The position numbers were made by a program, and so were the translations under genes. A stretch of 64,000 bases of DNA from Eubacterium sp. (GTDB lineage Bacteria; Bacillota; Clostridia; Lachnospirales; Lachnospiraceae), in contig JAETSX010000005.1 in NCBI GenBank assembly GCA_021769425.1, positions 1 through 64,000 on the forward strand, read 5' to 3'. The notes beneath the pieces are model-generated. The model worked only from the letters and a program-made list of their open reading frames with translations, had not been told where the DNA came from and ran no database searches. Position 1 is the first letter of the stretch, and each line of letters starts with the position of its first letter. Positions 1 to 11,090 of the stretch are shown here, in pieces.

Positions 1-153
1 GAAAAAATGGACTACAAATTAGGAGACGGCAGATACCGTTCATCCATGATGTGGTACTGCCGCCTGTTTGCCATCATGATGTGTCAACATCTTGATGCAT
101 GGGGTTTGCCAAAGTCATCCCTGCTAAAAGATCTCTTTGAGCAAACCGCTTAA
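1..153 (+). pseudogene. 3' end of a transposase, truncated by window edge; related to the 2916-4400 transposase
   Basis: Frame 1 reads EKMDYKLGDGRYRSSMMWYCRLFAIMMCQHLDAWGLPKSSLLKDLFEQTA*, resembling EKEDYKLEDGRHRSTKMWYCRLYGIMMLQHLDAWEMP of the downstream transposase. May be intact outside the window. Confidence 0.75.
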
Positions 154-415
154 CTTCATAAGCAATACCATTATAAACCATGTCGGGCACAAGGTCTATG
201 AAAGTGCGCCATTTTTTCATCATTTTTCATCATTTATTACTTATCATATCTCTTCTGGATAATATTTACTTTTCGAGGTTCATCCGACTGGTGAAGCCTA
301 GTCGGCAGGCTCAAAATTCCGAGAGCCTATCCCTTATTACATGGTTCTAGCACCATGTTTTTTATACAACTAAGGGAAAATATGATAAGAACCCTATTCA
401 CATAAATCGAACTTG

Positions 416-1033
416 TCAGTTTATTCTTCTAGCAACAATTTTATTTGATGCGTGCAAATGTTTCGGTACGTTTGGATGCTCATCTTCAAATACATAAGAT
501 TTAAACTGCAATATCTCCCAATCTGTATACAATTCTTTAATTTCTTCATCTTTTGCCAAGCCAATCGCAAACGGAGCAATATCCTCAGATGCAGGTACAG
601 TATCTGTAAATATTTGAATTATATGAATGCCACCTATATTGGTATACTTTTTCGCATTATTTATAAATCTTTTCCACTCATTCTTAGCCACAAAATGCAA
701 TGTTCCAAAACAGACAATCATATCATAATTCTGTTCAAACTGATATGTAGTTAAATCTGCTACAAATGCGTTTACTTGTGCATTTGATATTTCACATCTA
801 TGTTTTAGTTTTGCAATCCCATGTTCAGATAAATCAAATGCATCAACAAAATGTCCTTGTTGGGCTAAATATATGGCATTTTGTCCTTCTCCACACCCTA
901 CATCTAATACTTTTGACTGGTTGTTAATCAAATGCTCAAATTCAGTCACAGTTGCATTAGGTTCAATGGAAAATGTAACAGTATCATATTCCTGATATGC
1001 CTTCTCCCAAAATGGGACTATATCTTTACCCAT
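416..1033 (-). CDS. class I SAM-dependent methyltransferase (TehB-like)
   Basis: 205 aa ORF with motif I VLDVGCGEGQNAIYLAQQG and a downstream Rossmann pattern. Confidence 0.85.
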   Translation of the reverse strand: MGKDIVPFWEKAYQEYDTVTFSIEPNATVTEFEHLINNQSKVLDVGCGEGQNAIYLAQQGHFVDAFDLSEHGIAKLKHRCEISNAQVNAFVADLTTYQFEQNYDMIVCFGTLHFVAKNEWKRFINNAKKYTNIGGIHIIQIFTDTVPASEDIAPFAIGLAKDEEIKELYTDWEILQFKSYVFEDEHPNVPKHLHASNKIVARRIN

Positions 1034-1314
1034 ACTATTTCTCCTCCAAATAGTAATTTTATCAATTATACCACTTTCTTTCCTCTCTTACCACCATAAA
1101 ATTTAGGGCATAGCGATTGCCATACCCCACATTTTCGACAGGCTATGCTCTATAAAAAGTGCCTTTGCGCCCTGCCGGGGGCAAGCTGTCCGTTGGACAG
1201 CATACCCTCCTGCGGACAGTGGGCGGCTTTTCGCCACTTTAATACTGCCGCTTTCCGCTTTTCTTACAACAGCGCAACATTGCAATGTCTATAATCTTTG
1301 CACCCTTGCAATCT

Positions 1315-2152
1315 TCAAGACTGCAAAATTCTAATAGCCTGCATTGTTGCGCTGTTGCCTTGCCTGTCCGTCAGATTGAAAATCTCATTGCTCTGCATGG
1401 CATTATTTGTTTCTGCCAGTTCCCGAAGCAGACGCTTTGCCTGTTCCATTTTATTTGCTTTTGGGGCAATACCGCCTAACACTTCATCAGCCGTAATCTC
1501 ATAATCTCCTAGCCATTGAAAACCGTCCTCCGACAGTGCAAATGCTTTCGGGTGTCCGAACACCGCAAGGTTGTTTTTAATCTGTACCACAGCCCTTATA
1601 TTTTCTTCTCCCTCTACTCTACCGACCAACAGAACACTTCTTGTGACTGCAAAGAAATCAATCGAACCCATGCCCCGGTATGCCGCCTTATTTCCCACAG
1701 CCTTGTTCATGTTACCGGCAAGGACAATCGCACACTGGTATCTCTCTGCCAGTGCCGCTAATTTCTTTGTCATATCCCTTGCTTCGTTTGCACGGTTCAT
1801 ATCCCTGCCGCCGCCCAAATAGGCTTGTATCAGGTCTAAAATCAACAGCTTTGCGCCTGTCTTTATAACAGCTTCTTCCAAGCGTTCATCTATCATGGAA
1901 AGGGATTTTATCTTTTCATCAATAACCGAGATTTTCTCACAGTCTGCCCCCGCCTGTTCCAACCGGGGCTTTACCGTATCGGCAAGACCGTCCTCCGCAC
2001 TCTGATAGATGACATTCAAAGGCTCTGTAAAATTCATTCCACCGTCTAAACTTTCTCCCTTAGACAGCTTCGCCGCTATATTGAGTATAAATGTTGTCTT
2101 TCCGTCACCCGGATCGCCTTGTACGATCGTCAGCTTGCCATACGGGATAAAC
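1315..2152 (-). pseudogene. RepA-like AAA ATPase of an integrative/mobilizable element, 5'-truncated
   Basis: The listed ORF starts at 2037, but the same frame continues upstream with PFIPYGKLTIVQGDPGDGKTTFILNIAAKLSKGESLDGG (Walker A GDPGDGKTT), then homology stops at ~2152 where integrase-like sequence begins. Confidence 0.7.
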
Positions 2153-2512
2153 GGAAACCACAGTCAGAGGTTTTCCAGTTATCACAGCCCTAACAGTAGC
2201 CGCTGTCGGGGCTATTTCCTTTTTCAAAAACTCCGAGATTTCAACGGTTCTTACCGACTGCTTTGTTTTCGGTTCGGTAATAACATCCTGCCAGTGGGAT
2301 AATACGTTTTGGTAATGCTGATTTGATTATTTTCAAAACTAGTATCGCCCTTTGTCAAAGCCAATAATTCGCCAATCCTACAGCCCGTTCAAAAGAGGAT
2401 TTCAAAGATTAGTTTCAAATCCCCTCTTTCTCCGCTTTTTCTTCTCTCCTTTTGCCGTTGTTTCAAACCATTGCGCTGACCACTTTTTTGTGTCTTTCTC
2501 CTTATAAGCCAT
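2153..2512 (-). pseudogene. decayed tyrosine recombinase/integrase (Tn916-type family)
   Basis: Minus strand: MAYKEKDTKKWSAQWFETTAKGEKKKRRKRGFETN(stop), then EILF*TGCRIGELLALTKGDTSFENNQISITKTY, then in another frame DVITEPKTKQSVRTVEISEFLKKEIA; internal deletion, in-frame stop and frameshift. Confidence 0.75.
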
Positions 2513-2532
2513 ACTGCCACACTCCTTTCCCT

Positions 2533-2735
2533 AGCTTATTGATAACTCATAACCGTACATTTTCTTTGCCCAAAACGCCCTCGGAATACGTCCTGCCATT
2601 GTAATATACCCCTTGTCCTACAAGTTTCCTGTTCAGTTCTTTTACAATCTTGTAAGAATGAGATTTTGAACAATTTAACTCTTTGGCTATATCTTCCGCA
2701 CTCATCATATAACGGTAGTTTGCCACACGTTTTTC
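2533..2735 (-). pseudogene. small HTH/excisionase-like protein, frameshifted
   Basis: Minus strand ANYRYMMSAEDIAKELNCSKSHSYKIVKELNRKLV, continuing in a different frame as KGYITMAGRIPRAFWAKKMYGYELSIS*. Confidence 0.6.
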
Positions 2736-2845
2736 CTCCTTTCCCCTTTTATAACTTCTCGGAATCTTCAGCCCTTATTTTATAAGGCTTCCAGACACCC
2801 TTTTTCAAAAAATCACCCACTTTTTTCTCAAAAATGCTTGACAAA

Positions 2846-2903
2846 CCAATCAAAAAATGCGGCGCTCCGCGCCCTTGATCAATAAGTACATTTTTTTGAT
2901 TGG
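2846..2903 (+). promoter_or_regulatory. stem-loop immediately upstream of the transposase start, abutting its Shine-Dalgarno
   Basis: ccaatcaaaaaatg (2846-2859) pairs with catttttttgattgg (2889-2903); inner GGCGC-tcc-GCGCC; GGAGG follows at 2902-2906. Confidence 0.5.
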
Positions 2904-2915
2904 AGGCGATTTTTG

Positions 2916-4400
2916 ATGTTACCTTGTAACCCTGGCGGTCATTCCGCCTATCAGGATACTTTCGTATCCGAGTTCCTTAAGTTTTATCCTGATCCCTTTG
3001 TGCTTCCCAAAAGCACATGGGACTATATCGTGCAGTTCTTCTATCTTGATCTTTCACTGGCCGATTCCATTATGCAGGACTGTTACTCTGTTTTCGGCCC
3101 TGAGCCCCGGCTCCCTTCCTGCATGCTGCGTTCCTACCTGCTTGCTTTGAAACTGAAGGTGACTTCCATCACGGCCTGGTGCCGTATGCTTAAGGAAACT
3201 CCCCTTTATGCCCTCCTCAGCGGTTTCCCTTTCGGCGATACCCCTGGTATCGGGACTTTTTATGATTTCTTTTCCCGTATCTGGAAAGATGATTCCAATA
3301 ACCTCTCCCCGAAAGACCGTTTCCCTAAATTAAAACCACCCAAAGGGAAAAAGAAAGGTGAAAAAACTCCCTGTGATTCTTCCAGTGTCGCTTCCAGGCT
3401 TCTTCCTTTGCTGGAACGCTGGAACTTAAAACCTCAAAATCCTTTTTCCCTCATTTTCAGGCTTTATAAACAGCAGTTCCTGGAACCCTCCATCCACAAA
3501 GGCCTTATTAATCCGGAGCATCTGGCTCTTGCCGGGGACGGCACACCTGTCCGCACTGCCGCACAGCAGCGCAAAAAGCGGTTCTGTAAATGTAAGGAAA
3601 ACGGATCCCCTTCCTGTAACTGCAAACGCCTTTATTCCCAGCCCGACTGCAACTGGGGCTGGGACTCCCACCGGGAATGTTATTTCTTCGGTTACCACCT
3701 CTACATCTATGTGGCTTCCGATTCTTACAGCGACCTGCCTGTTTTTCCTCTTTTAGAGCGCGCTTCCCGCCATGACATGCTTTCTTTTCTCCATTCCTTT
3801 TTCACCATGAAAGCATATCTCCCGGAATTCCACATGGAAAAACTCCTTCTGGATTCTGCCCACGATGCTTACGCTGTCTATGAATACTGCAGACGGGAAA
3901 ATATCGCTCCTTTTATTGACCTGAACCCTGGGCATACCGGATATTTCACTTATAAGGATGATTTCACTATTGATGATGATGGTGTCCCTGTCTGTAAAAT
4001 GGGCTTACGCATGCATAAAGATGGATATGAGACTGCCAAGCACCGCGCCAAATACCGGTGCCCGAAATCAGACCGGAAACGCGGCTGCTTCTGTGAACAC
4101 CCTTGTTCTCCGGCGAAATATGGCAGAACCGTACACATCTTTACCGATGATAATCCAAGGTTGTTTAACATACCTCCAAGGGACAGCAAAGCATGGGAAA
4201 GGGAATATGATGCAAGGACTTCCGTGGAACGCTCCAACAAGCGTGAGAAAGAGGACTATAAATTAGAAGACGGCAGGCACCGCTCTACAAAGATGTGGTA
4301 CTGCCGCCTCTACGGCATCATGATGCTGCAACACCTTGACGCCTGGGAAATGCCATCAGCTGAGGCATTTCAAAAATCATTATTAGGGTTCGCCGCCTAA
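2916..4400 (+). mobile_element. IS transposase with internal Cys-rich insertion (CKCKENGSPSCNC)
   Basis: ~494 aa ORF; listed start 2913 is TTG, ATG at 2916 sits 9 nt after GGAGG; C-terminal similarity to the truncated transposase at 1-153. IS ends not delimited. Confidence 0.8.
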
Positions 4401-4591
4401 TAATGATATCTTAGGCGATTTAATAAGATTTTTCAAGGCATAGTACCCACTATGTCCAATGTTTATGTCCTTTTTTCGCATATTTCTTTTCCTGAACGAT
4501 ATTCAGTTGTCAATTTTCGCTTAGAATCTCATTCATTGAGATTCCGAGAAGTTATTTTTAGAAATTCATTACAATATTTGCATTCTGTTGT

Positions 4592-4608
4592 TGTACGAAT
4601 TTCGTACA
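4592..4608. promoter_or_regulatory. perfect palindrome TGTACGAATTTCGTACA, possible operator
   Basis: 8-1-8 palindrome; further TTCGTA half-sites at about 4645, 4667, 4703 and 4743 upstream of the XRE gene. Confidence 0.45.
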
Positions 4609-4781
4609 TTCATATTGGCACCTCTTACAATCAATGTCAATACTTCGTAAAAATATTTTTACAAACTTCGTATTTACATTTTTTCTATTTTTCTCTTTTA
4701 TGTTTTTCGTATTTGTGGTATGATGATAAATAGGATTTATGTTTTTCGTAATTATTCAACATATGAAAATAGGAGGTCACT

Positions 4782-5264
4782 ATGGGCGATGGAAAGAAGC
4801 TGAAAGAAATACTTGATAGTAAGAATACAAATGTCCGTCAGATTGCAAAGGCTACGGGAATTAGTGCTACAACACTATATTCTATTATACAAAAGGATTC
4901 CAATATCCGATTTGATTTTGCCTTGCGGTTGGCAAACGAATTAGAAATTGATGTGAATGAGATATGCGCCGCCAGTCCGTTCTCCGGCGCTATTACCGAA
5001 GAAGAAATATATCCCACACTTCCCAATGGATTAAATGGCGCACTTGACGGAAACCGGGTAAAAACTTATCTGAAAAATTCCTTATATCCGCTTATGTATC
5101 TGTTTGGGAAAAATAGTATGCCCGATGTGGATAATCTGTTGACTTCATTTTATCAGCTAGACGATGAAGCAAGAAAGGAAGTAGTGGAAACAATACAGTT
5201 CAAATTACAATATCACAAGGACAAAGAACGGGCAGAACAGGTAAAGCAAATAAAGGGTTGGTAA
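4782..5264 (+). CDS. XRE-family helix-turn-helix transcriptional regulator
   Basis: N-terminal HTH: KLKEILDSKNTNVRQIAKATGISATTLYSIIQKDSNIRFDFALRLANELEI; RBS aggagg upstream. Confidence 0.85.
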   Translation: MGDGKKLKEILDSKNTNVRQIAKATGISATTLYSIIQKDSNIRFDFALRLANELEIDVNEICAASPFSGAITEEEIYPTLPNGLNGALDGNRVKTYLKNSLYPLMYLFGKNSMPDVDNLLTSFYQLDDEARKEVVETIQFKLQYHKDKERAEQVKQIKGW

Positions 5265-5294
5265 AATTTTTCATAAAATAATATAATAAACCCT

Positions 5295-5322
5295 TTGTCA
5301 ATTGACGAATATATATTATAAT
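5295..5322 (+). promoter_or_regulatory. sigma-A-type promoter for the toxin-antitoxin pair
   Basis: TTGTCA (5295-5300), 16 nt spacer, TATAAT (5317-5322). Confidence 0.6.
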
Positions 5323-5380
5323 GATATTATATATAATATTGAGTTTTTTGGGTTTTGATATTTTAGAAAGGAGATTTCGT

Positions 5381-5872
5381 ATGGATAAAATTATTGATGT
5401 AGCTGCATATATTGTTACAAAATATAAAGAAATGACGCATGAAACTTTAGATGAAATGAAGCTCCATAAACTCCTTTATTTTACTCAACGAGAATCGTTT
5501 GCTATTCTAGGTCAGCCTGCTTTTGATGGAGATTTTGAAGGTTGGAAATATGGTCCTGTATCTCGTGAAGTTCGACAAGATTACGAACAAGGTGAATTTC
5601 TTGTAGAAACAAAAAAAATTTCTGATGAGATTAAGTACATTGTAAATAATGTTTTACTTGAATATGGTGCACTTGCTTCCTGGCGATTGAGCGATTTATC
5701 TCATCAAGAACTTTCATGGCGTAATTCTCGAAAAGGTCTTAAGAATGGTGAAAATGGCAATAATACAATTCAATTAGCTGACATAAAAAAAGATTCTGAA
5801 AAAGTGCGTCCATATGATCATGTATGGGATATGTATTATGATGAATTTGAAGATTTTGACTCTGCAAAATAG
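5381..5872 (+). CDS. Panacea-domain (DUF4065/SocA-like) protein, putative antitoxin
   Basis: MDKIIDVAAYIVTKYKEMTHETLDEMKLHKLLYFTQRESFAILGQPAFDGDFEGWKYGPVSREVR; RBS aaaggag before ATG 5381 (listed ORF over-extended upstream). Confidence 0.8.
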   Translation: MDKIIDVAAYIVTKYKEMTHETLDEMKLHKLLYFTQRESFAILGQPAFDGDFEGWKYGPVSREVRQDYEQGEFLVETKKISDEIKYIVNNVLLEYGALASWRLSDLSHQELSWRNSRKGLKNGENGNNTIQLADIKKDSEKVRPYDHVWDMYYDEFEDFDSAK

Positions 5873-5883
5873 GGGGACATCAT

Positions 5884-6258
5884 ATGATCGGAAAAATTTG
5901 CAAAGCGATTACCCCCTTTTATGATATTAAAAGCCATCAAATGAAAACTAAGAGTCGCCCAGCATTAGTACTTGCACAAGCAGATTGCGAGGATTATGTT
6001 GTTATTCCGATTTCAAAAATTTCCCGTAGTGAAAATATTAATTTAGAATATGATATAAAGATAGACCCTCAAGTATATCCAAAGACTAACTTAACACAAT
6101 TATCATACGCAAGAACTCACAAGCAGACAATAATTCACAGTTCACAACTAATAGATCCCTTTTGTGATTTAAAAAGGGAATACAATAATTTATACAATAA
6201 GATATTAACTCAGAGAACCACATTTAGTAATGAAATCAACAGACAGGCCACAGAATAA
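5884..6258 (+). CDS. PemK/MazF-like toxin
   Basis: GKICKAITPFYD...KSRPALVLAQADCEDYVVIPISK pattern of the PemK/MazF fold; starts 11 nt after the Panacea ORF. Confidence 0.65.
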   Translation: MIGKICKAITPFYDIKSHQMKTKSRPALVLAQADCEDYVVIPISKISRSENINLEYDIKIDPQVYPKTNLTQLSYARTHKQTIIHSSQLIDPFCDLKREYNNLYNKILTQRTTFSNEINRQATE

Positions 6259-6305
6259 TTTATGTAAAACAGCTTGATTTCTTAATTTTACTGAATAGAT
6301 TATGA

Positions 6306-7493
6306 TTACTCAATAATCGTAGCCACACGGCCTGATCCAACAGTTCTACCACCCTCACGGATAGCAAATGTAAGACCCTGCTCCATAGCGATTGGATGAA
6401 TCAGTTCAATGGTCATCTCTACGTTATCACCAGGCATGCACATTTCTGTGCCTTCCGGCAGGTTGCAAACGCCTGTTACGTCAGTTGTTCTGAAATAAAA
6501 CTGAGGTCTGTAGTTGTTGAAGAACGGAGTATGACGTCCACCTTCATCTTTTGTCAAAACATAAACCTGAGCGGTAAATTTGGTATGGCATGTTACTGTG
6601 CCGGGTTTTGCAAGAACCTGTCCTCTTTCGATTTCAGTTCTCTGGATACCACGAAGCAGCGCACCGATGTTGTCACCAGCCTGAGCTTCGTCTAACAGTT
6701 TACGGAACATTTCGATACCAGTTACAACAGTTTTCTTAGTCTCTTCTTTGATACCAACGATTTCAACTTCTTCGTTTACATGAAGAACACCACGCTCTAC
6801 TCTACCAGTAGCAACAGTTCCACGACCGGTAATAGTAAAGATATCCTCGATAGGCATCAGGAACGGCTGGTCAGTTGCACGCTGTGGATCCGGAATATGC
6901 TCGTCAACTGCTGCCATCAGTTCCATAACTTTGTCGCCCCACTCTCCGCTTGGATCTTCCAGAGCTTTCAAAGCGGAACCTTTGATGATCGGGCAATCTG
7001 TAAATTCATACTCTTCCAGAATTTCAGTGATTTCCATTTCTACTAATTCAAGCAGCTCCTCATCGTCAACCATGTCGCATTTGTTCATGAATACAACGAT
7101 GTAAGGCACGCCTACCTGACGGGACAGAAGGATGTGCTCTTTGGTCTGAGCCATAACACCGTCAGTAGCGGCTACTACAAGGATAGCTCCGTCCATCTGA
7201 GCAGCGCCGGTGATCATGTTCTTTACATAGTCAGCATGGCCCGGGCAGTCAACGTGTGCATAATGTCTGTTCTCTGTCTCATACTCAACGTGAGCAGTAG
7301 AGATAGTGATACCTCTTTCTCTTTCTTCCGGAGCTTTGTCGATGTTCTCGAAATCAGTAGCTTCGTTTCCTGCAACTCTTTCAGATAATACTTTGGTAAT
7401 TGCTGCTGTTAATGTGGTCTTGCCATGGTCAACGTGACCAATGGTTCCGATATTGCAATGCGGTTTTGTTCTCTCAAATTTAGCTTTAGCCAT
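6306..7493 (-). CDS. tuf: elongation factor Tu
   Basis: [36 protein letters not shown]... Confidence 0.99.
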   Translation of the reverse strand: MAKAKFERTKPHCNIGTIGHVDHGKTTLTAAITKVLSERVAGNEATDFENIDKAPEERERGITISTAHVEYETENRHYAHVDCPGHADYVKNMITGAAQMDGAILVVAATDGVMAQTKEHILLSRQVGVPYIVVFMNKCDMVDDEELLELVEMEITEILEEYEFTDCPIIKGSALKALEDPSGEWGDKVMELMAAVDEHIPDPQRATDQPFLMPIEDIFTITGRGTVATGRVERGVLHVNEEVEIVGIKEETKKTVVTGIEMFRKLLDEAQAGDNIGALLRGIQRTEIERGQVLAKPGTVTCHTKFTAQVYVLTKDEGGRHTPFFNNYRPQFYFRTTDVTGVCNLPEGTEMCMPGDNVEMTIELIHPIAMEQGLTFAIREGGRTVGSGRVATIIE

Positions 7494-7683
7494 TTTGTAA
7501 CGTCCTCCTTCATTTTCCGCCCTCCTGGGGCTGTCTTATTAGATGCAGCCATTCCCGCGCTGATACGGAAATGATTGTTGGATACGGCCATTTCCGCCCA
7601 ACTGCAGAAATGGTTGCTTTAGAATCAGCTACCTATGATTATATTCGATAATCATTGGATTTTCAAGTGTTTTCTGCACTTTC

Positions 7684-9798
7684 CTAGCCTTTCGCAGTAA
7701 TAACTTTTTCTTGAACATTTTTTGGAACCTGCTCATACTTTTCAAAGAACATAGAGTAGTTTCCGCGTCCCTGTGTTCTGGAACGCAAATCTGTGGAATA
7801 TCCGAACATTTCTGCAAGAGGCACGAACGCACGCACAATCTTGCCGCCGCCCAAATCATCCATACCTTCAATACGTCCGCGGCGAGAATTGATATCGCCG
7901 ATAACATCTCCCATATATTCTTCCGGCATGGTTACTTCCACTTTCATAATCGGCTCTAATAATACCGGAGTTGCCTTCTTCATTGCTTCCTTAAATGCCA
8001 TGGAACCAGCAATATGGAAAGCCATTTCCGAAGAGTCTACCTCATGGTAGGAACCGTCATATACGGTAGCGTGAACGCCCACAACTGGGAAACCTGCCAG
8101 AATGCCGGCTTTGGTTGCTTCCTCAATACCTTCGCCCACTGCAGGGATGTATTCCTTAGGAATCGCACCGCCCACAACTTCAGAATCAAACTTGAACAGT
8201 TCTTCGCCGTTGGCGTCCATCGGCTCAAATCTGACTTTACAATGCCCATACTGTCCGCGTCCGCCGGACTGTTTTGCATATTTGTATTCCTGATCGATTG
8301 GCTTGGTAAATGTTTCTTTGTATGCAACCTGAGGCGCGCCTACATTTGCCTCTACTTTGAATTCGCGAAGCAGACGATCTACAATAATTTCCAGATGGAG
8401 CTCGCCCATGCCGGCAATGATTGTCTGTCCGGTCTCTGTATTGGTGTGTGCGCGGAAGGTGGGGTCTTCTTCTGCAAGCTTTGCAAGCGCTTCACCCATC
8501 TTGCCCTGTCCTGCTTTTGTCTTAGGTTCGATTGCCAGCTCAATTACCGGTTCTGGGAACTCCATGGATTCCAGAATTACCGGGTGCTGTTCATCACAAA
8601 TGGTATCTCCTGTGGTGGTGAACTTAAATCCAACGGCTGCCGCAATGTCACCGGAATAAACTTTATCAAGCTCTGCCCGCTTATTTGCATGCATCTGAAG
8701 GATACGTCCCACACGCTCTTTTTTATCTTTCGTTGCATTCAGCACATAAGAACCGGAGTTCATAGTGCCGGAATACACACGGAAAAATGCCAGTTTTCCC
8801 ACAAAGGGGTCTGTCATAATTTTAAATGCCAGTGCAGAGAAAGGCTCGTCATCCGAAGAATGTCTCTCTGTCTCGTTTCCCTCCAGATCAACTCCCTTAA
8901 TTGCAGGAATGTCTGTAGGAGCCGGCATATAAGCTAAAATAGCATCCAATAATTTCTGAACGCCCTTGTTGCGGTATGCAGAACCGCAGCAAACCGGAAC
9001 TGCCGTACATTCGCAGGTTCCTTTTCTCAATGCCTGTTTCAGGGCTTCCACAGAAGGTTCTTCTCCTTCTAAGTATTCCATCATCAGGTCATCGTCCAGT
9101 TCACATATTTTTTCCACTAATTCAGAACGATACAGTTCTGCATCATCCTTCATATCCTCCGGAATATCTGTAATGGAGATGTCATCGCCCTTATCATCAT
9201 TGTAGATATAAGCTTTCATCTCAAACAAATCAATAATTCCCTGAAAATCATCTTCTTTGCCGATAGGCAGCTGAAGAATAATTGCATTTTTGCCCAAACG
9301 TGTTTTAATCTGCTCCACCGCACCGTAAAAGTCGGCTCCCAGAATGTCCATCTTGTTAATAAATGCCATTCTCGGTACGTTATAGGTATCGGCCTGACGC
9401 CATACGTTTTCAGACTGAGGCTCTACCCCGCCTTTTGCACAGAAAACGCCTACGGCGCCATCCAATACACGGAGTGAACGCTCCACTTCAACGGTAAAGT
9501 CAACGTGTCCCGGAGTATCAATAATATTGATACGATGCTCCAAGGCGTCTGCCTTAGGCTTGCAGTTCTCCTGCTCTGTCCAGTGACAGGTTGTAGCGGC
9601 TGAAGTAATGGTAATGCCTCTTTCCTGCTCCTGTTCCATCCAGTCCATGGTTGCAGTGCCTTCGTGAGTATCACCAATCTTATAGTTAACACCGGTATAA
9701 TAAAGAATACGCTCTGTCAATGTTGTCTTACCCGCATCGATATGAGCCATAATACCAATGTTCCTGGTTCTCTCTAATGGATATTCTCTTCCAGCCAA
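7684..9798 (-). CDS. fusA: elongation factor G
   Basis: [36 protein letters not shown]...; 704 aa. Confidence 0.99.
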   Translation of the reverse strand: MAGREYPLERTRNIGIMAHIDAGKTTLTERILYYTGVNYKIGDTHEGTATMDWMEQEQERGITITSAATTCHWTEQENCKPKADALEHRINIIDTPGHVDFTVEVERSLRVLDGAVGVFCAKGGVEPQSENVWRQADTYNVPRMAFINKMDILGADFYGAVEQIKTRLGKNAIILQLPIGKEDDFQGIIDLFEMKAYIYNDDKGDDISITDIPEDMKDDAELYRSELVEKICELDDDLMMEYLEGEEPSVEALKQALRKGTCECTAVPVCCGSAYRNKGVQKLLDAILAYMPAPTDIPAIKGVDLEGNETERHSSDDEPFSALAFKIMTDPFVGKLAFFRVYSGTMNSGSYVLNATKDKKERVGRILQMHANKRAELDKVYSGDIAAAVGFKFTTTGDTICDEQHPVILESMEFPEPVIELAIEPKTKAGQGKMGEALAKLAEEDPTFRAHTNTETGQTIIAGMGELHLEIIVDRLLREFKVEANVGAPQVAYKETFTKPIDQEYKYAKQSGGRGQYGHCKVRFEPMDANGEELFKFDSEVVGGAIPKEYIPAVGEGIEEATKAGILAGFPVVGVHATVYDGSYHEVDSSEMAFHIAGSMAFKEAMKKATPVLLEPIMKVEVTMPEEYMGDVIGDINSRRGRIEGMDDLGGGKIVRAFVPLAEMFGYSTDLRSRTQGRGNYSMFFEKYEQVPKNVQEKVITAKG

Positions 9799-9819
9799 GG
9801 TTTTTTCCTCCTAAAAATC

Positions 9820-10332
<513 letters not shown>

Positions 10333-10474
10333 TCAACGGTACTCACTGTTTCTGTGTTCGTGCGGAAAATCTTCATCTATAGAAAGCATGATGCTTTCTG
10401 CACTATGCGTCAAAAAGAATGTACGCTGTCGCGCTTTCCAACACTAACCATTTCGTGATACTATTGTCTGCTAA

Positions 10475-10897
10475 TTATTTCTTAGCGTCTTTCGGCCTTT
10501 TTGCACCATATTTGGAACGTGCCTGCCGTCTGTTTGCAACGCCTGCGGTATCCAATGTTCCGCGGATGATATGATATCTGGTACCAGGCAAGTCTTTTAC
10601 CCTTCCGCCTCTGATCAGAACAACGCTGTGCTCCTGCAGATTGTGTCCTTCTCCCGGAATATAGCTTGTTACCTCGATTCCGTTGGAGAGACGTACTCTG
10701 GCGATTTTACGAAGAGCAGAGTTAGGTTTTTTAGGAGTTGCAGTCTTTACTGCGGTACAAACACCTCTCTTCTGGGGTGCAGAAGTATTGGTCGGGCGTT
10801 TCCTCAAGGAATTATATCCTTTCTGCAAAGCCGGCGCTGTAGATTTCTTTTCAGATGTCTGTCTTCCCTTTCTTACTAACTGGTTAAATGTTGGCAT
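10475..10897 (-). CDS. rpsL: 30S ribosomal protein S12
   Basis: [12 protein letters not shown]...[19 protein letters not shown]; start at 10897 after GGAGG. Confidence 0.98.
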   Translation of the reverse strand: MPTFNQLVRKGRQTSEKKSTAPALQKGYNSLRKRPTNTSAPQKRGVCTAVKTATPKKPNSALRKIARVRLSNGIEVTSYIPGEGHNLQEHSVVLIRGGRVKDLPGTRYHIIRGTLDTAGVANRRQARSKYGAKRPKDAKK

Positions 10898-11090
10898 TCT
10901 TTTCACCTCCTGTAAAAATTCAAAATATAAGTGCATGATCCCATGCACACTATGACATTATATAAAGATAAAATCGCCGTGTCAAGGACTTTTTCTAATT
11001 TTCCCCAAATTTTAGCTTCTTATTCACAATCCCCGTTCATTCTTCCAATATATTCCTTTTCCCACGGCCCGGTTCATGCTGCTTTCTACT

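Noticed and set aside
1103-1285. 60-aa minus-strand ORF as a gene
   Set aside because: No convincing RBS or family signature; lies in decayed mobile-element sequence.
8014-8937. 307-aa plus-strand ORF opposite fusA
   Set aside because: Mirror frame of the conserved EF-G gene; no independent protein signature.
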